A DNA stretch of 64,000 nucleotides, from NCBI RefSeq assembly GCF_004379255.2, contig NC_056052.1:8115708-8179707 (forward strand), read 5' to 3'. Under the pieces are notes generated by a model. The model saw only the letters and a program-made list of their open reading frames with translations. It was not told the DNA's origin and did no database searches. Made by a program: the position numbers and the translations under genes. Shown piece after piece: positions 10,954-21,623 of this stretch. The stretch comes from Salvia splendens. Taxonomy: Eukaryota > Streptophyta > Magnoliopsida > Lamiales > Lamiaceae. Positions within the stretch are counted from its first letter, which is position 1, and every line of letters begins with the position of its first letter.

Positions 10954-11763
10954 ATTTTTTTATAGTGTTGAATGATGTACTTTTTTTTATTTCCATACAA
11001 GTACTAATTAAATTCAATATATGTTACCTCTCCCGAATAAAATAAAAATAAAAACGACAAACTTATGAATCCCACCACATAAGCCCTTAATTATCATAAT
11101 TACATTTATTAAAAAAAAAACGTAATGGCAATGACCCATGTCAGTAGATAAGGCTCTCATTAAGAGTGATTCATCATAGACGGCTTATCCTTACCCTAGT
11201 TTTTATATATCTTCGCTGCACAAAATTTTCTTCCCAATCTAAATTTTTTATTCATATTTTACTATACACAAAAACTAATATCAAAATAAGGATTAATCAT
11301 ATATTAAGTGTGTCACTATTTTAAACATTTTTAAGAAAAGTACACGTTACATGAGTTTTCTCTTTAGAAACCTCCCCAAGTTTAGAAAATAAATGGAAAT
11401 AGTACATCGTTTGACATACATTCCGCTTGGTATAAATCAAATTTTCGCGAAAACTATCATCTACTTTTTTCTTTTCTTTTCTTATTTTACTCTTTTTTTA
11501 ATAAGAATCAATACTGGTTCACCAATCACCATCTACCCCTATGATAACTTGAACTCCCGACCTATTAATTGGAAGGGAAGTGTCTTACTAAATGAGTTTT
11601 GTGCTTCATTATCGAGAAAATTCATCATCTATGACAGTTAATACAGCAATTAATTAATTAAAGCTTAGGCTTGGCCACTCGCAATATTTATAAATAGATT
11701 TTTTCTCTAATTTATTTATTTAATTATTTCATACTACTACTAAACAAATTGAAAGAGATGCGA

Positions 11764-12246
11764 TCAACAGCTTTGACTATTGGTGGCGCATCTCCGCCTC
11801 TTCCCGGCGAATAGATGCCGGAATCCGCCGTGCTCCGCCGCGTGCCACTCGACAACGTCGAAATCAAGCTGGTGGGGCCCACCGGAGGCGGGGTCGAACA
11901 TGCAATTACCATTAGAAAAGTCAGGCTGAAGGCAGGGCGGCTTTGCCTTGCGACGGCCGGCCCCGACGGGAACATTGCGCAGGGCGCCGCCGGCGGTCCA
12001 GTAGCGCTGGCAGCCCTTGCAGAAGTGGCGCGGCTGGTTGACGTTGTAGTTGTTGAAGTAGCAGAATTTGGTCTCCGTGCTCTTGCACCTCGGACACGGG
12101 ATGATCTTGTCCGGCCGCTTTTCCTGGGCAGGGTCAGGTTTCTCGTGTTCGGGGTCGGTTTTTGGGTCTGATTTTTCTCTAGGGGTGATTGTGGCTCCGA
12201 ATAATTTGATCCCTGATGGGGTGTTGTTTTCTTGGAGTTGAGGCAT
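11764..12246 (-). CDS. Dof-type zinc-finger transcription factor
   Basis: A 160-residue intronless protein with one Dof domain at about residues 46-100. The four zinc ligands are Cys51, Cys54, Cys76 and Cys79 (C-x2-C-x21-C-x2-C), followed by [20 protein letters not shown], the diagnostic family run. Dof proteins bind AAAG-containing promoters in the nucleus and are plant-specific. The start [10 protein letters not shown] and the short C-terminus with [12 protein letters not shown] resemble the DOF1.5/COG1-like or CDF-related branch, but that placement is from memory of the family. The basic GKRRR run may act in nuclear entry. The gene is GC-rich against an AT-rich background. A longer minus-strand frame overlapping it is a shadow. 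Confidence 0.93.
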   Translation of the reverse strand: MPQLQENNTPSGIKLFGATITPREKSDPKTDPEHEKPDPAQEKRPDKIIPCPRCKSTETKFCYFNNYNVNQPRHFCKGCQRYWTAGGALRNVPVGAGRRKAKPPCLQPDFSNGNCMFDPASGGPHQLDFDVVEWHAAEHGGFRHLFAGKRRRCATNSQSC

Positions 12247-12373
12247 GTATGTGAATTTGTGATGTGAGAGAGAAATGGAGAAAAAAAAGAGCTATTTGGT
12301 TGTGAAGAAAATTGTGTGAATATATGTTTCAAAAAAGCGAAAAAGTGAACCGGAAAGAGCGGGTGGGGAGAGT

Positions 12374-12381
12374 CTTTATAA
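12374..12381 (-). promoter_or_regulatory. TATA box of the Dof gene
   Basis: Minus-strand TTATAAAG about 128 nt upstream of the ATG. A Harbinger element begins 82 bp further upstream at 12464, so only a short promoter stretch separates gene and transposon. Confidence 0.6.
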
Positions 12382-12463
12382 GTGAAGAAAAAAGTGCATG
12401 GTTGATCTTGATGGAGAGGATTTTGGTGTATAGACAAAATTTACTATTGGATTGTAGAATTGA

Positions 12464-14372
12464 GAGCATCCACAATGGCGGCGAACCCACCGGCTAGCCG
12501 ATCCCTGGCGCTCGCCGGTCCGCTCGCCGAACCATTGCAGCCGGCGAGTGCCAAATCGGCGAAAAAAACGGCGAGCGCACGCCGATTCCCGACCGCAGGG
12601 CAATACGCTCCCCGATCGGCTGACCGCCATTGCAGGCTCCCGATCGGCGAGCGGATTTTATTTTTTATTTAATTTTTGAAACACTATATATACGCGATTT
12701 GCACGTCATTTTCATTTGCACCACTTGTTTTAACGAGTATTTTCTCTATCTTAATTTCTGTACAAGAGCAACAACGCGAAATGAGTAGCGCGGGTGGTAG
12801 TAGTGGGGATGCTGAGGAGTACGACCGGCGAATGAACGAAGCATTGGAGGCGTATACGTCCCTTGAGATAGACCGGCTGTTATAGAGGGCCTTGCAGCCG
12901 GGGGTACCTCGACCTCGATCCGTTGTCCACCGCCGAGCAGTGATTGAGCGGGATCACGTAGCTGCACATCAGCGGCTATATGAAGACTACTTCGCACAGG
13001 AGCCGCAGTTTAACGCCAACTTTTTCAGGCGGCATTTTAGGATGAGCAGGGCCCTGTTTATACGTATTGTTGACGCTTTGGAGCGTCGATATCTGTATTT
13101 TCGCTTCAGGCACGATGCGGCTGGCAAACCCGGCCACACACCTATTCAAAAGTGCACTGCGGCAATCAGGCAGTTGGCCTACGGAGGCGCGGCAGACATG
13201 CGGGATGAATACCTCCACATCGGTGAGACGACTGCCCTTGAATGTATGAAGTATTTCTGTCAGGGCGTGGTTGAAATATTTCGTGATCAGTACCTTCGAA
13301 GCCCTACCCCCGAAGACTTCCAGGAGCTGATGAGATGCATGGGGAGATGCATGGGTTCCCGGGTATGTTAGGCAGCATAGATTGTATGCATTGGGAGTGG
13401 AAGAACTGTCCCGTTGCCTGGAAGGGGTTCTACACGACCGGCTACAAAGGAAAAAATCCCACGATGATCCTCGAGGCCGTAGCTGATTACCGGCTGTGGA
13501 TTTGGCATGCATATTTTGGGGTAGCTGGGTCGAACAACGACCTCAACGTCCTCAACTCATCGCCCCTTTTCAACGAGCAGTGTCAGGGCGTCGGTCCGGC
13601 CATCAGTTTTATCGCCAACGGGAACCAGCATGATATGGGCTACTACTTGGCGGATGGGATATACCCTAGGTGGCCCGTCTTTGTGAAGACGATCAGGTGC
13701 GCATTAGATGAGAGGAAGGCCTACTTTGCGGAACGGCAAGAGTCGGCGCGCAAGGACGTGGAGCGCGCATTTGGTGTGCTCCAATCTCGATGGGCGGCAA
13801 TTAGGGGTCCAACACGGTTGTGGCATGTCGACTGCATTGCTGATATAATGTACGCCTGTATTATCATGCACAACATGATTGTCGAATATGAAGGTGTACA
13901 ACTGACTAGTTGGGCCAACGACGATAATGAAGCCGGTCCAAGCCACGGCGTGGCCGCCCCGAACGTACGAAGTGGGGTACCTCATGATGAAGTCGGCCGC
14001 CTCCAAGCACATGCCGACATGCGCCAAGTAGAAGCTCATATTCGACTCCAAAAGGATTTAATTGAAGAGTTGTGGGCGCGGAGGACTGCACGAAGTTAGT
14101 TTTTTTTTAAATTATGTAATTTTTTTAAATGTACCTTTTTTTATTTAAATAAAATTATTGCATTTTCTCCTATATGTGTCGTAAGTTGAAGTCCGTATTT
14201 TGTGTGATTGTTATTTTTATTATTTTGTTTATTGTGGCTAGGCTATGGCTAGGCTAGTTGTTTGTCCTGATGATGTGACAGAAGGAGTTTTTAGTGCTGA
14301 TGATGTGGCAGAAGGAGTTTGTGGCTAGGCTATGGCTGGGCTATTGCTTGTCCAAAACCATTGTGGATGCTC
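12464..14372 (+). mobile_element. PIF/Harbinger element, structurally complete (copy 1)
   Basis: Perfect 15-bp terminal inverted repeats GAGCATCCACAATGG / CCATTGTGGATGCTC, flanked by TGA at 12461-12463 and 14373-14375. The usual target for this superfamily is TWA, so TGA is slightly off. The first 200 bp are GC-rich with repeated CGGCGA and GCCGAT words. The last 270 bp contain repeats of GATGATGTG and of GGCTAGGCTATGGC. It carries only a transposase pseudogene; the second Harbinger protein (Myb/SANT-like ORF1) is absent. Confidence 0.9.
12781..14099 (+). pseudogene. PIF/Harbinger (HARBI1-like) transposase pseudogene, copy 1
   Basis: The frame starts at ATG 12781 (MSSAGGSSGD), is cut by TAG at 12883 and changes frame near 13340-13365, continuing to 14099. 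About 439 codons, near full length for plant HARBI1-like nucleases. The DDE residues are visible: Asp in GSIDCMHW, Asp in NNDLNVL and Glu in KDVERAFGVLQ. FRRHFRMSRALFIRIV and ADMRDEYLHIGE are usual N-terminal conserved parts. It would cut and paste the element at GAGCATCC ends with an ORF1 partner. With a nonsense codon and a frameshift it should be inactive. Confidence 0.88.
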
Positions 14373-14375
14373 TGA

Positions 14376-15192
14376 TGGTCTAGATTTACCGTCGTCGATA
14401 TCACTGGGAAGATGGACAACATAGGCGATGTGAGAGTTAAAACTACTTATACTCATTTTCTATATCCTAAAAATAACTCAAAATTGTCTTATAAAAATAT
14501 GCACTTTTAGTTGGGCACGAGTTTTAATGAATAATTTCTAAAATAAAAGAGAAGTAGAAGTGGAGAATGAGTATCACCTCATTAAAGATAAAAAATTGTT
14601 TCAAATTTAGAAATTACATATTCTTAATAATTAATTTAATCTTAATGGCATAAGTTCAAAAAATTACTCCTAATTTACATCAACCATTGTCAACAGTATT
14701 ATTGTTAAATTCTTTTTTTATAATTTAGAGTATATGTCAGTAATTTTATTATAGTGGCGAGCTACAAGTCTACAATTATTATGTCGTAAACATTGTTTAC
14801 CGTTGTTAACTACTGAGGGATTGTCAATCGTCGATAATTCTGTAAGTAATATATGTTATGTCGGTAACAATGTTTCATCAATAGTATTACATAAACATCC
14901 ACTTCACCAATCGATATCTTATTATTATACGCCCTCCATCCCTCGTTACGTGTCTAAGTTTCCATTCTGGTATATCCTGTATTAATTGTGCTATTTCATT
15001 TTTATCACTTTTAGTAATAGACTCCACATGCGATTAACTTATTATCACTCATATTTTATTACTCTATAAAACTTATAGTAGTATATAAAAGTAGGAGCAT
15101 ATTCCACTAACTATTTCAATCCACTTTCTGTTAATATATTTCTTAATATCCATGACGGGGTAACGATATATAAATGTAAGATTCATATTCCA
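14376..15192. other. Intergenic region with MITE fragments
   Basis: Two fragments resemble Stowaway interiors: 14490-14585 (ATATGCACTTTTAGTTGGGC, like the copy at 25545-25733) and a left end at about 14930 (GCCCTCCATCCCTCGTTACG) with no clean right end. No gene is supported. Confidence 0.4.
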
Positions 15193-15611
15193 TTAACTTT
15201 TGGTATAGTAACGGTATCAAATTTTCCTATTCCGAGGTATACCGAATTCTTGGTGCATACTGAAAAATCGGTATAAGTTGAAATATTATATAAATATTAT
15301 ATTATATATTTATATATAAAATAGGATAAAATGAAAAAATCTCTTAAAAGTCTAATTTTAAATATTTTGTGTAATAAATAATTTTTTTTTTGCATAACGG
15401 TATTACGATTTACCGTAAAACTGTGGTATACGGTAATAACAGTAAGGTAACGGTATCAAAAATTAATCATACCAAATTTTCGGTATACCAGATTGCAGTA
15501 TATCGAAAAATTGGTACGGTATCGGTATGATATTTTGTCATACTGCAGTTTTCAATACTATACTATGTGATATGGCGTTCTCAGTATGGTATACCATTCC
15601 GACCAATCCCT
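15193..15611. repeat. hAT-like MITE remnant with GGTAT/ATACC motifs
   Basis: The stretch repeats GGTATAC-type words in both directions and ends GACCAATCCCTA, a common right end of plant hAT MITEs (TAGGGATTGGTC on the other strand). The left end is not clear, so the boundary is approximate. Sequence 15612-15955 holds nothing recognised. Confidence 0.45.
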
Positions 15612-16102
15612 AAACTAACTACACAGTGCTCTAAAGTAAAGCATAAAGATAATATTAAAATGATAAAGCTTTTTTACAAAAATAAAAGGATAAAGCTTAA
15701 AAGGTCTATTTTACAATAAAAGATCTAAACCTGCTTCTTAAACCATTTCTCCTACAATTAATAGAACATAGAAAAATACTAATAGAACATAGAAAATTAT
15801 TATTGCTCTTTGTTCTTAAAAAAAATACTACGTCTTTTCAATTTTATTAAGTTTTATAATTTCCTTCAAATTAAAGTTTTTCTCTTTTGTCTTTGTGATA
15901 GACATCATTGTCATGTGCTTTAAATTCTTTATCATGTGCTTTAAATTCTTAGCCATAAGAGCACCCACAACGGTGGACGCAGTGGCGGATCCATGATTTT
16001 TATTTCGGGGGTAAGACTTTTATATTGATTTAGATTATTAAAATTCGATCGATCATTTTTCTTTCGTTATATTAGTTGTGACTCGTGAATATCTTATTTC
16101 AA

Positions 16103-16600
16103 TATTAATTGTGAATGAATTATATATGTATATATAAAAATATAATGACTACAAAATAGATAGAAACATATAGCTATGAAATAGAGAGAAGAAAAAACAA
16201 AATGGAGCAATAATTATAAATAGCAAAACATAAAAACAATATTAATTGTGAATGAATTATATATGCATACATAAAAATATAATGACTACAAAAATAGATA
16301 GAAACATATAGCTATGAAATAGAGAGAAGAAAAAACAAAATGGAGCAGTAATTATAAATAGCAAAGCATAAAAATAAAAGGAACAAAAACATAAAACCAA
16401 TATTAATTGTGAATGAATTATATATTCATACATAAAAATATAATGACTACAGAATAGATAGAAACATATAGCTATAAAATAGAGAGAAGAAAAAACAAAA
16501 TGGAGCAATAATTATAAATAGCAAAGCATAAAAACAATAGAGAGAAGAAAAAACAAAATGGAGCAATAATTATAAATAGCAAAGCATAAAAACAAAAGGA
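16103..16600. repeat. Tandem repeats inside the hAT element
   Basis: A unit starting TATTAATTGTGAATGAATTA recurs at about 16103, 16240 and 16401 (spacing roughly 137 and 161 bp). A shorter part, AGAGAGAAGAAAAAACAAAA, recurs at about 16482 and 16539. Phe/Tyr-rich minus-strand ORFs here are products of this repeat. Confidence 0.8.
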
Positions 16601-16620
16601 ACAAAAAATCGAAAGCAAAC

Positions 16621-16687
16621 GCCACCGTCGGGATTCGAACTCAGATTCTTTCATTGAATTAAGGAGTAATCTACCTCTGGGCTAAAT
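16621..16687 (-). other. tRNA-like stretch with A-box and B-box motifs
   Basis: On the minus strand TAGCCCAGAGGTAGA resembles a tRNA A box, and 30-odd nt later GAGTTCGAATCCC is a good B box. The flanking stems pair poorly, so this is not a working tRNA gene. It may be a SINE or tRNA relic carried by the hAT element. Confidence 0.35.
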
Positions 16688-17129
16688 TATGTATACAATC
16701 AATGTATAAGAAATAATATTAAAGAAGTCAAGATTTGGGGATACAGTGGTACCCCTTTGTTCTACACTGGATCCGCAAGTGGGTGGACGGACGGCGTCCG
16801 TCCGTCCTTGCCAGCGGCACGGAAGACGTCGTCCGGCGCTGCGCTCGAATATTTTTAATTTTTGAATATTTTTATTTTATTTTTATTTGTTTTTTCAAAA
16901 ATTCAATTTTTAATTGTAAAAATCGATTAAAAATAAAAAAAAATATTTTCTAAATCCCAAAAAAATGGTCGTTTTTTTGCCCATTTTTCTATATTTTTTT
17001 TATATTTTTTTCCCCTCAAAATCATCTATAAATACACACATTCATCATCCATTTTCCACATCAAATCATCTCTCATTCATATTTTTCATACAACTTATCT
17101 ACACCTTCATCTCTCACTCAAAACCTCAA

Positions 17130-18413
17130 ATGGATTTCACCCATCTTATTAGGGAAGCGGAGCGCGAAGAACAAGAATACTACGAACAACATCGTGCCGC
17201 TTATGATGCATATGTCGTAGCGAATACCCCCGCCCCTCCTCCTCAACCAACTAGATCAACTCGCCGCTACATCCATCGTAATCGGGAGGGAGCCCACGAA
17301 AGGCTCGTTGCCGACTATTTTGCCGACCAGCTGCGGTTTCCGGCGGATTACTTCAGGCGCTGTTTTCGCATGTCAAAGCGCCTGTTTATGCGTATTGTCA
17401 ACACATTGTCCGCCCGTGTTGAATTCTTCCAAACAGGTCTAGATGCAGCCGACCGGCAAAGTATCACGCCGTTGCAGAAGTGTACGTGCCATCCGACAAC
17501 TCGCTACTGGGCAAACGGCCGACCTCTTCAACGAGTATTTTCATATCGGTGAGTCCACTGGAATCCTTTGTCTTAAAAATTTTTGCGAGGGCGTTCGTAC
17601 AACTTTCGGTGATGAATTCCTTCGGGCACCCACCACCGATGATTGCCAACGGTTGCTTCGTCTTCACGAATCAGTCCATGGCTTTCCCGGAATGCTTGAC
17701 AGCATTGACTGCATGCATTGGAGGTCGAAGAATTGCCCGACTGCTTGGAGAGGGCAACACTTAAGCAGCCACAAAGGCGGCGGCCCAACACTTATCCTTG
17801 AAGCGGTCGCCGACTACTGCCTATGGATTTGGCATGCATATTTCGGCGTTGCCGGATCCAACAACGACTTGAACGTTCTCTATTCTTCACCCTCTTCAAT
17901 GATGTGTTGAATGGTGTAGCACCGGCGATCGACTTCACTGTCAACGGAAATACATACCACATTGGTTACTATCTCGTCGATGGTATCTACCCAAGGTGGT
18001 CGACTTTCGTGAAGACGATCAGCAACCCACAAGACCCGAGATGGGTTCTTTTTGAGCAGCGTCAAGAGTCCGCGCGGAAAGACGTCGAAAGAGCCTTTGG
18101 GGTCCTTCAAGCCCGATTCAACATTGTGAAGGCCCCGGGTCGGCTGTGGTACGTGAATAATATCGCCGACATCATGTACACGTGTATTATCTTACACAAT
18201 AAGATTATAGCTGACGAATGACCGATGACGGCTAGCTTCTACGACGGGGATGAAGCCGGAAGCTCAACCGCAAGGTCTCCCCCACGCCGAGGTGTGCATA
18301 CGACAGTGGGTGAGAGGATCGAAATAAGGCACACAATGCGCGATACCCGAACCCACGTTGAGCTACAAGAAGACCTAATCAAACACATGTGGGCGAAATT
18401 CGGCAACGCGTAG
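17130..18413 (+). pseudogene. PIF/Harbinger transposase pseudogene, copy 2
   Basis: It begins at ATG 17130 (MDFTHLIREAEREEQ) and aligns with copy 1 along its length: FRRCFRMSKRLFMRIV, FNEYFHIGEST, then DDE residues in DSIDCMHW, NNDLNVL and KDVERAFGVLQ. It is broken by frameshifts near 17480-17495 and near 17885-17895, and by TGA at 18219-18221 before a C-terminal part (HVELQEDLIKHMWAK) ending at 18413. About 428 codons. Independent breaks in the two copies show that both decayed after separate insertions. Confidence 0.88.
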
Positions 18414-18600
18414 TTGGTTTTTTTAATTTTACGAATTTAATTATGTAATTTTTAATTTTTAGTAATTTAATTATGTAATTTTTAATTTTTAGGATTTTAA
18501 TTATGTATTCCCTCCGTCCCAGATAATTCGTCCCAGTATTCCATATTGGTCCGTCCCACATAATTTGTCCCACTTCAAACTTTCCATATTTGGCAACAAA

Positions 18601-18957
18601 TTACTCCACTCCTAATCTCACTTTCGGCTACCCAAATTCCACCATTTACTCATCCACTTCATTTCATCTCCTTCTTCATTTACTCCACACAACCTCCACC
18701 GATTCCCCTTCTTCCTCTTAATTGCACTTTCGCCTACCCCAATTACATCATTTACTCCACTTCATTTCATCTCCTTCTTCATTACTCCACACAACCCTAA
18801 ATCTCCAACCAATTCCCCTTCTTCCTCCATAATCTCCCTCTGAAAACCTTAGATCTACACCATTCCACCACCATTTTCATCCGCCTCGACACAAATTCGA
18901 ACCCCTTCAGGTCCAAATACTGGACCTACGCCCTCTAAAAACCCTAGATCTACGGCG
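18601..18957. repeat. Pyrimidine-rich duplicated leader inside the mariner element
   Basis: Two copies, about 115-120 bp apart, share TCATTTCATCTCCTTCTTCA and CCAATTCCCCTTCTTCCTC-type words. They precede the plus-strand ORF and look like a plant 5' leader or promoter rather than a coding sequence. Confidence 0.5.
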
Positions 18958-19365
18958 ATGGGTGATTATCCTGACTCTCCTCCTGGCAGTTTATCGGCCG
19001 ATCTGGTCAATGTCGTCGTCCCAGAGACGCCGGAGTATATGTGGGGTTCTGCCTCCGCCTTTGACGACTCTTTCGTCGCCGGAACCCTAGCTGACACTGT
19101 TGTTCCCGAAACCCAACTGGAATCTTTCATTCCCGTTGATGTTTGGCCTTCGCAATCCGCCATCGATTACTTGGACTGTGGTTGCCCCTACTACGGGCCA
19201 CCACCAATAGGCCCACTCTACAACCGTGTACCACCACCAGCCACCCCCTCCTATGGTCCACAAACCTCATCCGCCGATCCAGCTCAAGCCCCTCCCGTCA
19301 TGTATTCTGACTTTGAGAGACAGATGCTTGCCATTTTGTTGCCTGGGTTTTTAGATTTAATCTAA
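18958..19365 (+). CDS. Unrecognised 135-residue ORF carried by the mariner element
   Basis: An intact frame from ATG 18958 in good context (GCGATGGGTG), opposite to the transposase. The first half is acidic with two similar parts, NVVVPETPEYMWG and DTVVPETQLESFI. The second half is Pro/Tyr-rich (YYGPPPIGPLYNRVPPP) and the end is YSDFERQMLAILLPGF. No known domain is recognised. Plant mariners normally encode only the transposase, so this may be captured host sequence or an accessory protein. The reading frame could also be chance; codon-level selection would need testing. Confidence 0.45.
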   Translation: MGDYPDSPPGSLSADLVNVVVPETPEYMWGSASAFDDSFVAGTLADTVVPETQLESFIPVDVWPSQSAIDYLDCGCPYYGPPPIGPLYNRVPPPATPSYGPQTSSADPAQAPPVMYSDFERQMLAILLPGFLDLI

Positions 19366-19387
19366 ATATGTTGTCCCTCATTGTTGT

Positions 19388-19710
19388 TATTTTTCCGATT
19401 GGGTAGGAGGTTGGGCTTTGTTGGTCTGGGTTAGAGGTTGTGGTTTTAGTTGGGTTGGAGGCTGTGGTTTGTTGGTATGGGATGGAGTCTGTGGTTTTAG
19501 TTGGGTTGGAGGCTGTGGTTTGTTGGTATGGGTTGGAGGCTGTGGTTGTTTGTGTATGCTGGAGACTGTGGTGTGATTTTGTGTTGGCTGCTGTGGTTGT
19601 TTGTGTATGCTTGAGGCTGTGGTTTGATTTTGTGTTGGCTGTTGTGGTTGTTTGTGTATGCTGGAGGCTGTGTTTTGATGTTGTGTTGGCTGTTGTGGTG
19701 TCATTTGCTG
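19388..19710. repeat. Minisatellite in the mariner element
   Basis: G/T-rich units: a block with GGTTGGAGGCTGTGGTTTGT repeats, then about three units of roughly 50 bp with GTTGTTTGTGTATGCTGGAG. Thr-rich ORFs on the minus strand here are products of the repeat. Confidence 0.75.
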
Positions 19711-19794
19711 ATTGAATGTTGCTGTTAATTGTGTTGATCATACCCCTATGATGATTTGCAGTGTGTTTTTATTACAGATATGTGTTGATTATTA

Positions 19795-20044
19795 AGCCAC
19801 CCCTTTACATGGTTAGGAGGCTTATTTGCGAGTTGATATAAACAACAATATCTGAGGGAAATAAAAACCATACACTGACATTACAACAACCACCCCTTTA
19901 CATGGTTAGGAGGCTGTTTTGTTAGTTATGCTGCCTTAGAAGCCACCCCATACACATGTATGGTTTGGAGGTTGCCCTATGATGACAATGTTCTGAGGGA
20001 TTAGGATTTTAGAAACCACCCCTACACATGTAGGTTTGGAGGCT
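19795..20044. repeat. Four dispersed hairpin motifs in the mariner element
   Basis: Copies at about 19795, 19889, 19941 and 20014 share the plan CCACCCC...ACATG...GG(A/T)GG. The last two contain CCCTACACATGTAGG-like near-palindromes. They lie just 3' of the transposase frame. Confidence 0.6.
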
Positions 20045-20142
20045 TTACAAAAGTGTACAAAAAACAGTTGATAGCATAAGCCACACCTAATCTTGAGGCT
20101 TCCACATCCAACTGCCAAAAAATGCTTCCTAACTTACTGATC

Positions 20143-21623
20143 TTAGAACCCTACATCTCTACTGATACCTGAGATGTCATATGAGGTGATCTCATTATTT
20201 TCAGGCTGTTGGAGGTATGCCAGTGCATCCTTCACTAAATATTCTTCAACCTCTAATGTCTTTGGCAGTATCCCCAGCCTTGTCAACCTTTCTTTGTTAA
20301 TGTGTGGATTCTTGTAGCCATTCCCTCCTTCCTCCTTCAAAATCTCTGTTAAACATCCTTGCAGAGTCAGAAAAACATTGTCCAGTGTTCCTGCACTAAG
20401 TTCATCAAAGGCTGCTTGCACATTAGCCACTAACTCATCCACTCCCCTAGCCAATTTGTCATCCTGTATAGACTGGATGGCCCTGAAAAATCCTAAATCC
20501 AACACATTACAATCAGGAGAGTTAGCTGGTTGGCAAATTATATGGAATCTGAACCCATCTGTGTTTGCAACTGACTGAAATTCTGCATCATTATGCATGA
20601 TGTGAGGTCTGGCATTGTCTTGTTGGATGAATATCTCCTTGCTTATGTTATCTGGCCATTTATCCTTGATTGCTGGTATGATCTGCATCATTATCTCAGT
20701 GTGTGAGGTCTGGAGTATGATTTGATACAGTTTGGAAAAAAAATTGATGCAAAAACAGTGTACCTTATGAATAAGGCATTCTCTCATTACATCCTTGTTG
20801 ACTGATTAAATGGGCTTGGTCTCCAAGGTGCCTCTTGGTCTGTTCTTTGATTTTCTCATTGCTGGCTCTTGTCTTGTGAATGGAAAGATGGCTATTTTTC
20901 CATCAAATATGACATCTCCACTTTCTCCATAGTATGGTCTACACACTGCACACATAAACATCACCTTTGTGATGAACCTCTTTGACTTGCATGACCTATA
21001 TGGTTCTTCCTCATCTGGTAGCAGGTAGTATCTATCCGTAGTTTTTTCATGAAAAACCATTTTTCATCTATATGCACTGCGTTGTGCATTGTGTGGTATT
21101 TGAGCATACCATTGTTAACAACAGGCTACACATGAGTGAGAGCCCATTTCATTCTTGATACCTTGTTTGCGGCAGTAAGCAGCGGCTTAACAACATTTGT
21201 GTGTGGCCTCAGAACTCCACATTTCACCATCAGGCCTACTGTGCTCTTACTTATATCTAGCTTGAAAGCTATCTTGCGGATGGTAGATCTTTCAAGGACC
21301 GAAAGAGCTCTTACCCTGTTTTGATCTAGCTTAATTTCATCATTGCGCTTGAAGCCTTTAACACGATCTTTTATGCTCACAGGTTCACCACTTTGGATTT
21401 GCTTGCTGGCCTCTGCCCAGATTCGATGGACTGTCTTCCTGCTCACTCCAAAGTCCTTTGTTGTTTTGACAAAACCTCCATATGGTATTTTACCTAAACG
21501 GCTCACTTGTAGAATGCTCTGTGCTATCAGATTCTTGGTGTCCACTCCTATGATTCGCTTGCCTTTATCTCCGGCAATGTCTCCGGCCGTGTCTCCGGCA
21601 GTTTCTCTAGCAGTAGAATCCAT
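20143..21623 (-). pseudogene. Mariner-like transposase pseudogene (plant DD39D type)
   Basis: Read on the minus strand from MDSTARET (21623). The N-terminal part has a helix-turn-helix stretch, FGVSRKTVHRIWAEASKQ. The catalytic part has Asp in HIDEKWF (near 21080), Asp in FIQQDNARPH, and Asp in SPDCNVLDLGFF, 39 residues after the second: the plant DD39D signature. A likely intron of 81 nt spans 20683-20763 (AAG|GTACAC ... GATGCAG|ATC). The gene is dead: TAG at 21126-21128, a frameshift near 21045-21060 and TAA at about 20806. The full protein would be near 480 residues. The catalytic triad is intact, so the copy once was active. Confidence 0.88.

Larger units (their letters stand above)
15980..16781. 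mobile_element. Non-autonomous hAT element inside Harbinger copy 2
   Basis: The left end CAGTGGCGGATCC and right end GGATCCGCAAGTG are imperfect inverted copies. They are flanked by a perfect 8-bp duplication GGTGGACG (15972-15979 and 16782-16789), diagnostic of the hAT superfamily. The 802-bp body has no transposase. It holds tandem copies of an AT-rich unit and a tRNA-like stretch. Confidence 0.92.

Noticed and set aside
11724..12437. Long minus-strand frame (237 codons) overlapping the Dof gene
   Set aside because: It lies in another frame, is Ser/Thr/Arg-rich and has no domain. The Dof frame in the same DNA has a full zinc finger. GC-rich coding DNA gives such shadows.
16257..16654. Phe/Tyr-rich minus-strand frames resembling membrane proteins
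   Set aside because: They arise from AT-rich tandem repeats within the hAT element and repeat the same words.
19298..19741. Thr-rich minus-strand frames in the mariner element
   Set aside because: They are products of the minisatellite at 19388-19710.
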